Source: Podospora pseudocomata (Eukaryota > Ascomycota > Sordariomycetes > Sordariales > Podosporaceae). Taken from it: a stretch of DNA of 64,000 nt. The notes below the pieces were generated by a model that made no database searches, was not told where the DNA came from, and was given only the letters and a program-made list of their open reading frames with translations. Made by a program: the position numbers and the translations under genes. The DNA lies in the NCBI RefSeq assembly GCF_035222375.1, contig NW_026946363.1, positions 2,976,001-3,040,000 on the forward strand, written 5' to 3'. How positions within the stretch are numbered: position 1 is the stretch's first letter; every line of letters begins with the position of its first letter. Positions 21,696-32,458 of the stretch are shown piece after piece.

Positions 21696-24420
21696 CGTGT
21701 CCAGGCTGGCGTGACTGCACCGGCACTGCTGTCGCTTCCAACAGAACTATATATGTACAAGCGCGCCGGTCGCTGTTGTAACAGAAAATATCCGTGGATG
21801 TTTGGTATGGACAAAGGCGAGCAAACAAGAGGTCAGCTGAAACCGAGCTGAGCTGAGCTGGTGATGGTCCAGACACAGGGCGGCAGGCCGGGTCTGGACT
21901 GGGTGATCTCGGTATGCGCGTGGGCTCTGGAGCTCTGGAATTCTTGCGATATTTGATGAATTGCGTTTGCAAAAGTGTCGGAATGCGGAATGGAAGGACG
22001 ATAGGGAGAAAAGTCGGAGCTAGAATGACGAGCTGGCGCACAATGGTATGCGATCCGACGGCCTGACTGACAGGAACCTTGAGCGTAAAGCAGCCGGAGG
22101 GGTGGACCGGGTTGGCGGGCTGCTTGGTAGCACAGAGGCAGAAATACGACTTGGGCACTGAGCACCTGACGTCTACGGAATGCGTTAGGGAGAAAAATAA
22201 AAAGCGTCAACGTCGGCGACAGGTCTGCAGAAATTCGAGGCGGTTCACGAAACAAAAGTCGGCCAGGACAAGAGGGTAGGTAGACAATCACGAGGCCCTC
22301 AACAATCCCCCCGGCCGCCGCCCCAAAAAGCCCCCCCCAGCGCTCACCCGTTCTTGGCCGGGCCTAGCTCAGCGTCGAACCGCAACAAGCGAGGTACTTT
22401 GTGGACCACCAAATCTCACCCAGCGTCTAAGTATCACATGTGTTCCCACCGACAAACCTCCCCGGAAATTAGGACCCTTGCCATGATCTCTTTTACACCA
22501 CTGCAGAACCCCCCTCGCTGATGTCATGGCAGATATTCCACCCACCAGAGCGCGATGCAACGCCCAGCAGGGTTCATCATTATGATATGATCCAAGATAA
22601 GAGATTTCAAAGACTTTTTGGCATGTGAGAGTCTGAGGTATCCGTCTCTTGTCCCATTGACTTCTGAAGACTCTGAACACATGCTGAATAAAAAAACACT
22701 TTTTACAACTTAGGTAACTACACGGCGCAGCCCCATTCAACGCGTGGAGGATTGTTGGGGAAGGCAACACAGCATGGTACTACTACAGACTTGTTGTGGA
22801 GGGGCGGCACCTGACCAGCCCGCCGGCGCTGGTTCCGCAGTCTAACGGGGAACAGGCTATTCAATATATTGGCGGTTAAGAGTTGATCCCGTGCGAGATC
22901 CAGTCCCGTGGTGTCTTTGTATGCAAACTACTCTTTCCATCACCACTGCGTACAGCAGAGATGTCTTTCTCAACATATGCTCTAGAGTTGTCCGTTCTCA
23001 GTCAGGGATAGATCGGTCTCGCCGAAGCGAGGCAATCAATTCGGTCAATTCTGCGCCGCGATACGAAGTAAAAAAGCCGAGGCTTGAAACAAATTTTCTA
23101 GGGCGGGTGGAGAGTTGTATGTCAGATTTTCGATATAACTGCCTTGTCACCTCACCAAGTTGTTATGCCTTGGCCCAAGAAGTGTCACAACTTGCTTTGT
23201 GTTGGAGTGACGAAGTCCAAGTCACTAGGCTTCTGCACTCCAAGCTTCGTTGATCATGAAGTTGGGGCACTCCGCGCTAACCTCGTTTCTTTCTGTATGC
23301 CGAGCTGCTGCATGGAGTAAGCAACAGAGGCATAGGTCGATTAGAGGTGGACATGTAGACCACTAAGAATCCGGGTATAACCTGGAGACGGCCAACAAGA
23401 ATGATCGACGGGCCACAGCCGGGACAGAAGACTGCCATCTTGTTGTTTCGAGAGAGGCCCATTGTTGGCTCCATCAGATGACGCGAAGACTCCGATTCGG
23501 AGCAATGGAATGATAGGTGAGAAAGTCATGCCGTTGGGAGCCTGAGTTTGAGGCTATCTTGTTGAGATGGCACATAACAGGACATCCTTAGTTGTGCTCG
23601 TCGTTAGTCAGATATCAGATCGTTGCTTCATGCCTGATACCAGACGGGAAGTGGGCGGCAGATCGCTTTCTTCCCGTTGGGCAGACGTGCTTCTTATCTT
23701 TTCGGCGGGAGCAAAATAACTCCTTCAAATACCGCCGGCGAATAGAGAGGAAGGTGTTGAGTTGAGATCTTCGATGCAAGTTCCACCTTACCTAGGTGTG
23801 CTTAGATAAAGCAAGGTACATAAACGCCTCACCGTTGGATCTTTTTAGCACTCGAAAATAGTGAAAACCAACGCTCGCCAGGTGGTGGCAGCCCGCTAAC
23901 GCCGGTGCCTGAGTGCCGAAACAGCGTGCAGCCATGGAAATATCCGTAGTGGGGTGTTTTCGAGTGTTTGTCGCAATAGCGATTGGCCATCGTCGTCCCT
24001 CAGCGCCCGTCGCCCACTAACAAATGGCTGCCAGTGCCGCATTAACAAACATGTCGCCGCTGAATCGAAGGTCGGGGTCGTGTTCCGGGGATCTGCTGGC
24101 TGGGCTGGCCATGCGCGAAGTCCCGGACGTCCCCAATGTCTCCAATTTTCCATCGTCCATGCACCCGGCAGAGTTGTAGCAACAGGGCCGACTAGCCATT
24201 CTCAACGGGGGATGGATACCATTTTGATTTTTTCTTTTTGGTAGTTTTTGCTTGCCTTTGCTACGCAACCCCCACCCACAGTCACTCCCTTCTGCCGTTT
24301 TGCGTGCGACATCCACTGATTCCGACGAACCGACACCGACTTTCGTCTTCCTCTCTCCTCCCTCTCCCTCTCCCTCTCTCCCCCCTCTCTCTCTTCCTCC
24401 GCCGAACCGACCACAGCGCT
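21696..24420. other. 2.7-kb divergent promoter region between PAH1 and the FN3 protein gene
   Basis: ORFs up to 186 codons occur but none shows a domain, signal or conserved motif. A C-rich patch lies near 22303-22345, and a nearly pure pyrimidine tract at about 24346-24400 immediately precedes the FN3 gene start, typical of a fungal core promoter or 5' leader. I see no RNA gene or transposon remnant. Confidence 0.45.
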
Positions 24421-27400
24421 ATGTCATGGATCATCTCCTGGACGTCGCTGATTCCAACACTGCTTATCCTGTCGGCCAGTCTTGCCTGGTGGTTCACCGA
24501 GCCTAAGAACGCCCGCATAAATCTAATTGCGGCTGTTGGAGTGGTTCTTTTCTGCTGGGCCGTCGCTCCCGAGCTGTCGCGCGACCTCTCGTACTCGCTG
24601 TACGTGTCCAGCCTCGACTCGGTCACGGCTCTCCATCTCGAGACTTTTGTTCTGAGAAACGCCAACATGTTGTTAGTGGGAGCTGCTGTAGTCTGGTATG
24701 TGGTTATGTGGTTATATGGTCCTGTGGCTTTGCCCGTGCTGGCTCGTCACAAGGCGCATCTCTTGGAGGAATCGTAGGCTCATCATTTTGTGTGTCCAGG
24801 TTGGTGGGAAGGGCATTCCAAACGCTGCGGAAACCCGTCCCGGAGTTGATCAACACCTTGGGCGTCGATGTCCCCGATCCGCCCGACGTGTCCCTAGCGG
24901 GAATCAGAGCCGATGCTGCCACTGTGAACTGGACGCGGCCCGCGCCCAACCGATCAGTTGTAAAGTTTTTGATACAAGTAAATGGAGTGGTTGGTATGTA
25001 TTACCCACACATAGGCCTGGTCGGGAGGAGGACACAAGCCTAACTTTGAGTTTTGTAGTGGGGGAGGTCGCTGCGAACCAAGAACCGGCCATTGTCGTCA
25101 GCGGCTTGAAGCCAGACCATTTTTACAACGTTCGGGTCATCGCGGTTGGCTCGAATAACTTTCAGGGTGGAAGCCGAGTCATCCGGCTCAGAACCTTTGC
25201 CCGAGATGGACGGCCACAACTCGGCAACTCCAGATTGCCATCCAATTTCACAGCCGAGGAACCGCCCGCAACACCCCATGGCGAGTCGATGGACGAAAGT
25301 GGAGGGGCCCGAACGGCGTTTCCCGCACTTGAGATGGCCACTGTCACGGAAGGGATAGCATCACCTGCACGGGATGGAAATACCAATTCTGGACCAGGGC
25401 CCCGTCGAAACACTGTGACTAGGAAACACTCGCCGTCGACCACGAGCATCGACCAGTCAACCAGGGAGGACTTGAGCGCCTATGCGAAGAAAACACTGCC
25501 GGAATTGACGGAAAAATTCGAGAGCATTAGAAAAGAAACAGAGGAGGTGCTGGCTCAAATAGCAAAAGAGGAGGCTGAAAATAGAAAGGTGCTGGAGGAA
25601 TTAGAAGCCGAGAAGAAGGGAAAGAGGAAGGAGCAGAAGAAAAAGGAGGAGCAAACCGAGAAATTGAAGCGGGATGTGAACTCGACAGACCGGGCGATGC
25701 GAAACGCCCTGCAACGAAAGGGCCAGAGAGAGAGGACGCTGAAGGAGAAGCAAGGTGAAAGAGAAAAGTATCATGAAAATATTGCCAAGTGGGAAAGAGG
25801 TGTAGGTGAGATGCGCAAGGACAGGGAAAGTTTTGATCAGCAGAGGAAAGATTTGGAGGAAGAGCGTGATCAGAAGGCCGAGGCCTTCCGAGGAGATAAC
25901 AACGAGCTCCAAGCTGAGTGTACACGACTGGAGCAAGAATTGAAGGAAAGGAGAGATCAGGTCCGAGAACTGGAAGAGGCCCGGAAGAAACTGCCTGGCG
26001 GAGAAGATGACGGCGAGTGGCGTGAGAAGGACGCCGAACTGAAGCGGGAATGGCACCGCAGACACAGAGAGCTGTCCGAACAACTGGTGTTCGAGACTAA
26101 GAGATCTCGAGGACTAGATGAGCATATCCGCGCCCTTGGTGCTCAGCTGCAGGCTATTCCTCAGCCAAGCTATGGGCTTTATACGCCACCGAACGCTTCG
26201 GGATTGGAGTTTGATAACCCAACACTTACTCAGCTCAAGCGCCGGAGCCGAAACAGCAACACAATGTCGAATGTGTCTATTTCATCGCCATTGCCAGCCT
26301 ACTCACAGATCGATCCGATTCTTTCAGCCCCGACGGGGTTTGCCAGTTCACGATCTCTGAATGCGCCACCTGGTTTTGCCCCAGGACCGTTTATGGACCT
26401 GTCCGCAGACATGGACTTTCGGGGGTCATCAGCCCCTCTCAGTCCTTCCGCCACGGCACTTTTGCCATCCAACATACTCGATGACTTTGACGACGACGAC
26501 GATGACCCAAGTCCGACGACTTTTCACGATCCTGAGCCATTCTTGCAAAGCCAGCGGGCCTCACCCGAGCAAGCTCCTCAGTCTCCTGCCTCGTCGGGCA
26601 GGGCCCTGAGCATCCTGTCCAGCCCTCATGGATCCACAAGTAACCTCCCCTTCCCCCCCTTCTCTAATGAAATTTCAGAGAGGATGGTTGGCACTCTGCC
26701 ATCCCCAACTATAGCTGAAACCCCTCAGCACAAGGGCTTCTTTTGGCAACGCTCCAAGACTGTCAAGGAAGAGGGGGAGAAAGAGCCACCTCTCCTAGGG
26801 AGTTTGAAGCAAGGTCAAAGCCAATCGTTCCCACGGCAGACAGATGATCCAGACATGGCCAACAAGCGGCGGATCAGCATTTCAGGCAGCTGGAATGTCT
26901 TTAACCGAAACTCAGTTGGGCCTGAGATCACAGAAGGCCAGGCCACAACAAACACACACGCATTTGCAAGAAGCCTAAACCCCTTTTCCCGTAGGCCTAC
27001 CGGTGGTCTCTTTGACCGTGACCCCAGCAGCCCGCGACCTACCAGCATCGCGTCCTCCGACTTCCCCAGACCCTCCACTGACTCAGGCTCCATCTGGGGA
27101 CCACCCATGGACGCCTCAACCCTAAACAAAAACAGCCGTCTCTGGTCGCCCGATAACGCCCCCTGGTCCAGGAACCCCTCCCGACGGCCTTCGCTCCATG
27201 GATCTCCCTCAGCACTCAAGACAACCCTCGCCTCGGCCGACGACGAAATTCTCGACGACGAGGAAATGCTTTCCAACGTGGACGTCGGCGTCATCGGCAG
27301 CCGGCCGCCGACCCAGTCCGCCAACAAAGCCGCCTCGGCCGCGCTCGGTCGGTTGAACCCCAATGCCCCCGCCTTTATAGGATCCCTATTCAAATCCAAC

Positions 27401-28183
27401 CCTGAAAAGCAGAAGGAGAAAGAAGTCAAGGAAAAAGCAAAGGCAGAGAAGAAAAAGGCTAATAAGGAGAAGGCTGCCGAGAAGAAGAAGGAGAAAGAAA
27501 AGGAGGCTGCGACAGTTCCGGACACGCCAAGTCAGCAGACGCAGAATCCCATTTTCGAGATGGACTCGCCCGCGGATTCGAGGAAGTCGAGGGATGGAGC
27601 CTCGGTTCATACGCTTCACTCGTCGGTTTCGATCTCTGAGTCCCGCGACTCTCTCACGCTCGACCAGTCATTCTCCAATACACCCTCCGAACCCGCCAGC
27701 GCAGGACTTTCAGGCTCATTCAAAGACGAGGGCGTGGTCCGCAAACTCTTCCGAAAGGGCTCCTCGAGCAAATTTAGTCTTCCCGGACGTCTTGGCGGTA
27801 ACAGTGCCAAGGAGAATATCACCAGCGCTGGGGGTTTGTTTAAGAAAGGACCCAGCAGCGTTGCCAGCACCGCGCCTTCCGACCGCATCGACCCGAGATC
27901 TAGCATCGGCGACTTTGAAGACTTGGGGGATGAAGCGATGGGGGTTTTGACTGGGGTGTTGGGGAAGAGTTATGAGTGTAGTAGTCCTGGGTTGGGACCT
28001 ACGTCTGCTGCTGCTGCTGCTGCGAAGGGCACGACGAAAGAAGGGGGGACGGCGGCGAGCAGGTGGTTGAGTAGTTTTGGGAAGAAGGGGAAGAAGAATA
28101 ATGAGAATACCAAGGAGAGTTTTGATTTGGAGAGGGCGCATGTGGGGGGTGAGTTGGATGGGTTGGTTGAGGAGAAGGTGTAA
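24421..28183 (+). CDS. membrane-anchored protein with one fibronectin type III domain and a long coiled coil
   Basis: Three exons, 24421-24695, 24800-24993 and 25059-28183 (introns of 104 and 65 nt); 1197 aa. The N-terminus has hydrophobic segments at about residues 7-25, 34-52 and 81-97. A fibronectin type III domain follows at about 117-205 (PDPPDVSLAGI, ATVNWTRP, VSGLKPDHFYNVRVIAV). Residues about 297-505 are a charged coiled coil (Glu/Lys/Arg-rich, KTLPELTEKFESIRKETEEV). The rest is a Ser/Pro-rich disordered region with an Asp run (FDDDDDDP), a Lys/Glu helix near 980-1020 and a basic, Gly/Ser-rich end. I recognise this as an FN3-domain protein found in filamentous ascomycetes with no established role. 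The layout suggests a membrane-bound cytoskeletal or scaffold protein; that is inference. Confidence 0.85.
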
Positions 28184-28242
28184 AAATGGTGCATACTGGC
28201 TAAGAGGATGGGGGAAGATGCGACAACCTGGGTTGTAGAATA

Positions 28243-28290
<48 letters not shown>

Positions 28291-28900
28291 GAATAGCTTT
28301 TGGTTGGTACTGCTGCTGTTCTGTCATAGCGGGGTTGAATATCATGTTGTTGAGGATGGTTGTTTAGGGTATGACTGAAGACTGCCATCAAAATGTGACA
28401 AGCTGTCTTTCTATGATGACGGGAAAATCTGAAAGCTCGCTGACATGTACACTTTATTTTTGGTTTGGCCAGATGTTTAAGTTGATATATAACCCGTGAA
28501 AGGGAAGATCTTGATGGGATAAGGAATGAGCAGGTGATGGGTTAGGGGAGGAGCAGGTGTTGGTGTAAGTAAGAGGGTTAGGGTTATATAGTGGCTGAAG
28601 CTTAACCCCTGTTGATGGGTGGTTGTGGCTGCAGTTTTGGAGCTTGTTTGAGCAAGTTGGAGTGGGTGAGTGGTTCGAGCGTTCGACTTGGTGGTGATTC
28701 GTCAATGTTGCGCAAGGAAATACAAGTTCGAAGAAAACACCAATTCTCTGCAGTTTGATCTTTTTTTGTTTTTGCCAATTCACAGGGGATCTTGCCCCAT
28801 AATAAGAGAACACAAGTATTTCAACTGCTGTACCGACCGTCTGACCCCTCCATCGCCAGAACCTTGACCTCTATTGAGCTCGACCCTCAACAACCCCCCC
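28184..28900. other. intergenic upstream of CMC1
   Basis: About 720 bp. It holds the TG microsatellite and a short telomere-like stretch, GGGTTAGGGTTA, at about 28575-28588, resembling the telobox sometimes found in promoters of translation and mitochondrial genes. No separate gene seen. Confidence 0.45.
28245..28283. repeat. (TG)n microsatellite
   Basis: About 19 uninterrupted TG units starting roughly 60 bp after the FN3 gene stop, so in its 3' untranslated region. Confidence 0.95.
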
Positions 28901-29486
28901 ATGGCAACAATGAGCGCCTCCTCCTCCTCCTCCTCCTCCTCCTCCTCCTCCTCCTCCCCCCCAGCAGCAGCAAAAGCCAGACCGATCCCCTCGCGGAACC
29001 CGCTACCGCTGTCGGCCTCGCAGGAGGCGCAGGTGAGGGATGTGTTTTATGCCCGGGTGAGGGCGAAGTGCGGGCCTGAGATTAAAGGTATTCATTCCGC
29101 CCCCCCCCCCCTTCTCGCCAGTACCTCGCTAACCCCTCCCAGCATTTGCAGACTGCGCCCAAGGCCGCACCTTCTCCGCGCCGTTTCTCTGCCGCGGACC
29201 CCTCCACGTGATGAACAACTGCATGAAGATCCACGCCACGCCCGAGGAACAGGACGCCGCGAGGGAGGAGTGGTTTGAGAAGCGGGTGGAGAGACAAAAG
29301 GAAAAGGAGAGGAAGGCGAGGAGGAAGCTGGAGCAGGAGAAGTTTTTGAGGGAGTGGTGGGGTTTGCCGGAGAAGGATAGGGAGATTGCGAGGAGAGAGA
29401 TGGAGAAGTTGGAACGGCCGGAGAGGATAGGGGGGTTTGTGAGTGAGAGGAGGAAGAAGTTTGGGGAAGAGGGGGAGGGGAGGTGA
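28901..29486 (+). CDS. CMC1: COX assembly mitochondrial protein Cmc1 (twin CX9C)
   Basis: Two exons, 28901-29087 and 29143-29486, with a 55-nt intron that has a CTAAC branch site; 176 aa. The twin CX9C motif appears only after splicing: Cys57-x9-Cys67 (CGPEIKAFADC, crossing the exon join) and Cys79-x9-Cys89 (CRGPLHVMNNC). This is the Cmc1 family, intermembrane-space proteins oxidised by Mia40/Erv1 that act in cytochrome c oxidase assembly and copper handling. An N-terminal Ser homopolymer (a TCC repeat, 28918-28956) and a charged C-terminal helix (Glu/Lys/Arg, residues 95-175) extend it beyond the yeast protein. Start chosen at the first ATG in frame; a second ATG lies at 28910. Confidence 0.92.
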
Positions 29487-30414
29487 TGGTGGGGGGGTTG
29501 TGATATGGAATGGTGGCCATGGAAGAAGGCAAGCGTACGCGAGGGACTTGTAATATATGGAATGAGCATGATACCAGACACGATGGGGATATCAGAGGGG
29601 TTCGGTCTGGCAAAGGGCGTTTTTATGGGTTTGATATCGCATGGTAGGGAAGGGGGGACTGCGCAGGTCGAAACACAACTCTGTACAAATTTCAAGTGGA
29701 TTGGGATGTCAAATTCAAGATCCGCCATGTGCGAAATGGAGGGTGTGCTGGTGGTCGGTCAGTTTAGACGGTCATCAGCTGAGTTTATGGAACTGGTGAA
29801 CGGTGATGGTTTCAGAAAACGAAAGCAATGGTATCTATCAGGCTCTGCCGTGGCGAGGCTCTTTGGTTTAGCTCTCATGTCGTCTTGGACACCGAACCAA
29901 TTATCGATTTGAGCGTAAAAGGGTTCTTGGAGAACATTGCCTTAAAACACAATTTAGCCAGTAAACTCTTCCGTAGATATTTGACCATCTGAGTCCTGGG
30001 ATATGAGTAAGCGGTAGCCCCAGGTAGTTAGGGGATTCTTCTTGGCTATTAGGCACCCTTCTAGTCATGGTTGTCATGGTCGCATTCGGAGTCTTTATAA
30101 GCAGATGGTATATTACCAACACTTTTTCAGTCTCTCTATGGTAGCATCAAGATCACCGCGGGAGTGGCTTCCAGCCCTACTCACGTCGACCTTTTACAGC
30201 CATTGCTGCGAAGCGACTTCAACTTGCTCGGGTGGTTGTGCATCCGATATTCTGATGATGAGCCAAGAGAGGAAGGCTGACTACATGGAAAAGCTTGATA
30301 GCCATCAGATGAGATGTATAAGACCCAGCCTCTTTCTCACATTACTTTCCTAGAAATCTTAATGACCTCAGCAGAAAACAGACCACAAGCTCAAGAAGAA
30401 CTCGACCCCCAACC
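29487..30414. other. intergenic between CMC1 and the small secreted protein gene
   Basis: About 930 bp. ORFs on both strands (for example 29505-29912) have no recognisable features. No RNA gene or repeat seen. Confidence 0.45.
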
Positions 30415-30932
30415 ATGGTCTTGCCATCACTCCTCCTCACAGCCATGCTCGGTCTATTCACCGCCACTGCCTCCGCCCAGCAGTTCCTAGGCATTGTCGA
30501 GACCAACCCGACCTACTTTGACAGTAGAAACTGCTACGATGGCGCCAAGTCATATTCCATCGTCAACTTCGGTACCCAGCACGCCCCTGCTGTGGGCTCG
30601 TCCTGTACCGGTAAAGGCACCGTCCTCTCCACCGTCCGCGGGTTGGACAGCAAGTTGGACACGTCTTGCACGGACGGCAAGTGGACGAATGGGTACAAGG
30701 TGTGCGTTGTTGTTGGCGGTGTAATCACTATACGCGATGCGAGTGGGAGGTCGCAGCTTTGCTCTTCGGATGATACTACTATCTATAATTGTTGGTTTTT
30801 TCTCTTCTTTTTCCTCTTGCTGTTTCTCATGCCCGTATGGATCATGCTGACCTTGTTTTAGGCCCGGATGTTCCGCCAGCATGCTGGACTAACAAGGTGA
30901 GGAAGTATCAGTGTGTTGGGTTTTGGATGTGA
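30415..30932 (+). CDS. small cysteine-rich secreted protein, function unknown
   Basis: Proposed two exons, 30415-30790 and 30862-30932 (71-nt intron with a CTGAC branch site and a TTTTAG acceptor); 148 aa. A clear signal peptide (LLLTAMLGLFTATASA) precedes a mature part that starts QQFLGIVETNPTY. With the intron removed the mature protein has eight cysteines, ending in CPDVPPACWTNK and YQCVGFWM; without splicing the frame would instead run into a hydrophobic Phe/Leu stretch encoded by the intron. I do not recognise the family. Size, signal peptide and even cysteine number resemble secreted effector-like or defence proteins, but nothing shows that role. The donor (GTTGGT) is weak, so the C-terminus is less sure than the N-terminus. 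Confidence 0.6.
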
Positions 30933-30994
30933 TGAGTTTAAGAAGAGGAGGGAGAATGGATGGAGGATTGCAGTGCTGCGGTTTTCTTGTCTTT

Positions 30995-31026
30995 GTAATT
31001 TCAACTGACTACCTACGGTCGTATGC
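30995..31026 (-). pseudogene. truncated 5S rRNA fragment
   Basis: Read on the minus strand, 32 nt match the first 28 nt of the 5S gene at 49592-49710, except for a 4-bp tandem duplication (GTAG GTAG) and two base changes. Similarity stops after TGAAATTAC; the rest of the 5S gene is absent and no T-run terminator follows. A weak TATA-like sequence (GATTAAACC, 31047-31055) sits at the same distance upstream as in the two intact genes. Confidence 0.7.
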
Positions 31027-31167
31027 AATAAACCTGGCCCGAATGAGGTTTAATCACATGCCATGGTGCCTTGGTAGTGCCACCAACCTCGTACTCTGAA
31101 CGCTCGTCTTCTCAAAAAGAAGGTGTCAAAAGGCAGAAAAAAAAAAAGTAAACCACCCTCTATCTCA

Positions 31168-31472
31168 CCCCTTGCCCCTTAGAAGGCTGCCATCAAACCC
31201 AATTTCCCGAGCACTTGTACCTTCTCTTTCTGGTAACCCAGCACGACGGAAAACTGGAGTGGCCTAACACGAGGTATTTTTTTCTCATCAGTCTAGGAGC
31301 TGCCACTCACGGAATATTGGGGGTTGGACTCGATGATGGCGAGCATTTGGGCGGAGGTGAGGACGGGGGTGAGGGCGAGGGTGGTTAGGATGGTGGTTAG
31401 GAGGGTGGTTGGGGAGACTATTTTAGGTAGCTGGTTCGGAACGAAGGTTGGTGTTGACAAATGTATGAACAT
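31168..31472 (-). pseudogene. possible degenerate relative of the small secreted protein gene
   Basis: From an ATG at 31472 a 54-codon frame (31472-31311) encodes a hydrophobic Leu/Thr-rich leader ending in TSA, followed by QMLAIIESNPQYS. This resembles the start of the mature secreted protein at 30415-30932 (QQFLGIVETNPTYFD). The frame meets a consensus donor (GTGAGT) at 31310. Splicing to a GTTAG acceptor (exon starting at about 31265) would add about 30 residues without any cysteine, unlike the neighbour. No cysteine-rich part is found. I read it as a truncated, probably dead copy in inverted orientation; an unrelated small gene is also possible. Confidence 0.35.
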
Positions 31473-32231
31473 TGAGACTGGGGAGATATTGTGGGAAGAC
31501 CTGAGGGAGGTGAGAGTTTATGTAGACATCTTATGTTCAGGGCAGTGCCATGATGAATCTTCTTGTAGCAAGTTTTCCTTCTTTGGTGTTCACCATGCTC
31601 AAGATCACACGAGCACTGAAGGCTGAGAAACTGATGCCATTGCAATTGTGATATCACAGAAGGCGCTGTTGTTGAATGGGGTTGGGACGGTCATGGTGAT
31701 AAGACTTGAACTTTTAGGAATAGCCCGAACAAGATGTGAATACGAAGTGATGGCTCTTGGTAAAGCGGTGCCTGAAAGCTAACGAGGACGTCAAGCCACC
31801 AGGAGCTACGGCCTACTCCAGATCATACCCATGACAACTACGGTAGGTAAGTAAATGCTCACCGCCTAAATTGTATATTACAGGGCATTCTTTTGGATTT
31901 CCCATATCCAGAGGCTCTAAGTTTATGGTTTGGTCCCATGATGACCTGAATGGTAAGACAGCTCGAAAAACTTTGGGCAGGGTCTTGCCTGATCTTTTCG
32001 TGCGGCGGTCAAGTCCATGGTTCAACTGAGAATGATTATAACTCTGAAGACTTGGAAACAAATCTCAGTATCGGGCAAGAAGGAGCGTTAAATCAAGGTC
32101 ATGGACAGTATCCCACAGCGTGGTGGTTGTTGTCTTGTCTGTAAGGTACCTTAGCTATGCAGTCAACTGGCGAGCATATTGTGAGGTACAGTCCCTACAC
32201 CGTATATACCCCAGGTTAGTCGATCTCTGTC
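31473..32231. other. intergenic upstream of the 5S rRNA gene
   Basis: About 760 bp. No supportable ORF. It ends with the TATA-like element of the 5S gene (TATATA, 32204-32209). Confidence 0.4.
32204..32209 (+). promoter_or_regulatory. TATA-like element of the 5S rRNA gene
   Basis: TATATA at -28 to -23 relative to the 5S start. Neurospora 5S genes carry a TATA-like box at this distance, needed with internal elements for RNA polymerase III. Confidence 0.6.
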
Positions 32232-32350
32232 ACATACGACCACAGTCAGCTGGAAATACGGCATCCCGTCCGCTCTGCCCTCGTCAAACAGCTGAACGCC
32301 GAACTAGTACTCAGGTGGGTGACCACTGGGGAATCCTCGGTGTTGTATGT
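32232..32350 (+). rRNA. 5S ribosomal RNA
   Basis: 119 nt beginning ACATACGACC and ending TGTTGTATGT, so the two ends can pair as helix I. Universal 5S internal sequences are present: GCATCCCGTCCGCTCTGCCC and the 3' half AGGTGGGTGACCACTGGGGA. A run of seven T (32352-32358) right after the end is the polymerase III terminator. It is a single dispersed copy, not part of an rDNA repeat. It differs from the copy at 49592-49710 at several positions, mainly near the 5' end and around the middle. Confidence 0.95.
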
Positions 32351-32458
32351 ATTTTTTTGCGTCTTGTTCTCCACACATAAATACGAGACGACATAGGTAT
32401 CCTTCCCTTCTCCTTTATAACCACCAACCCTCAAATCTTACTCTCTCCCCTCAACCCC

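Noticed and set aside
22369-22770. 133-codon minus-strand ORF in the PAH1-FN3 gap
   Set aside because: Featureless composition and no recognisable motif; likely chance.
30791-30882. Hydrophobic Phe/Leu-rich end of the unspliced secreted-protein frame as a membrane anchor
   Set aside because: The stretch is the T-rich part of a likely intron with CTGAC branch and TTTTAG acceptor; splicing yields a cysteine-containing end instead.
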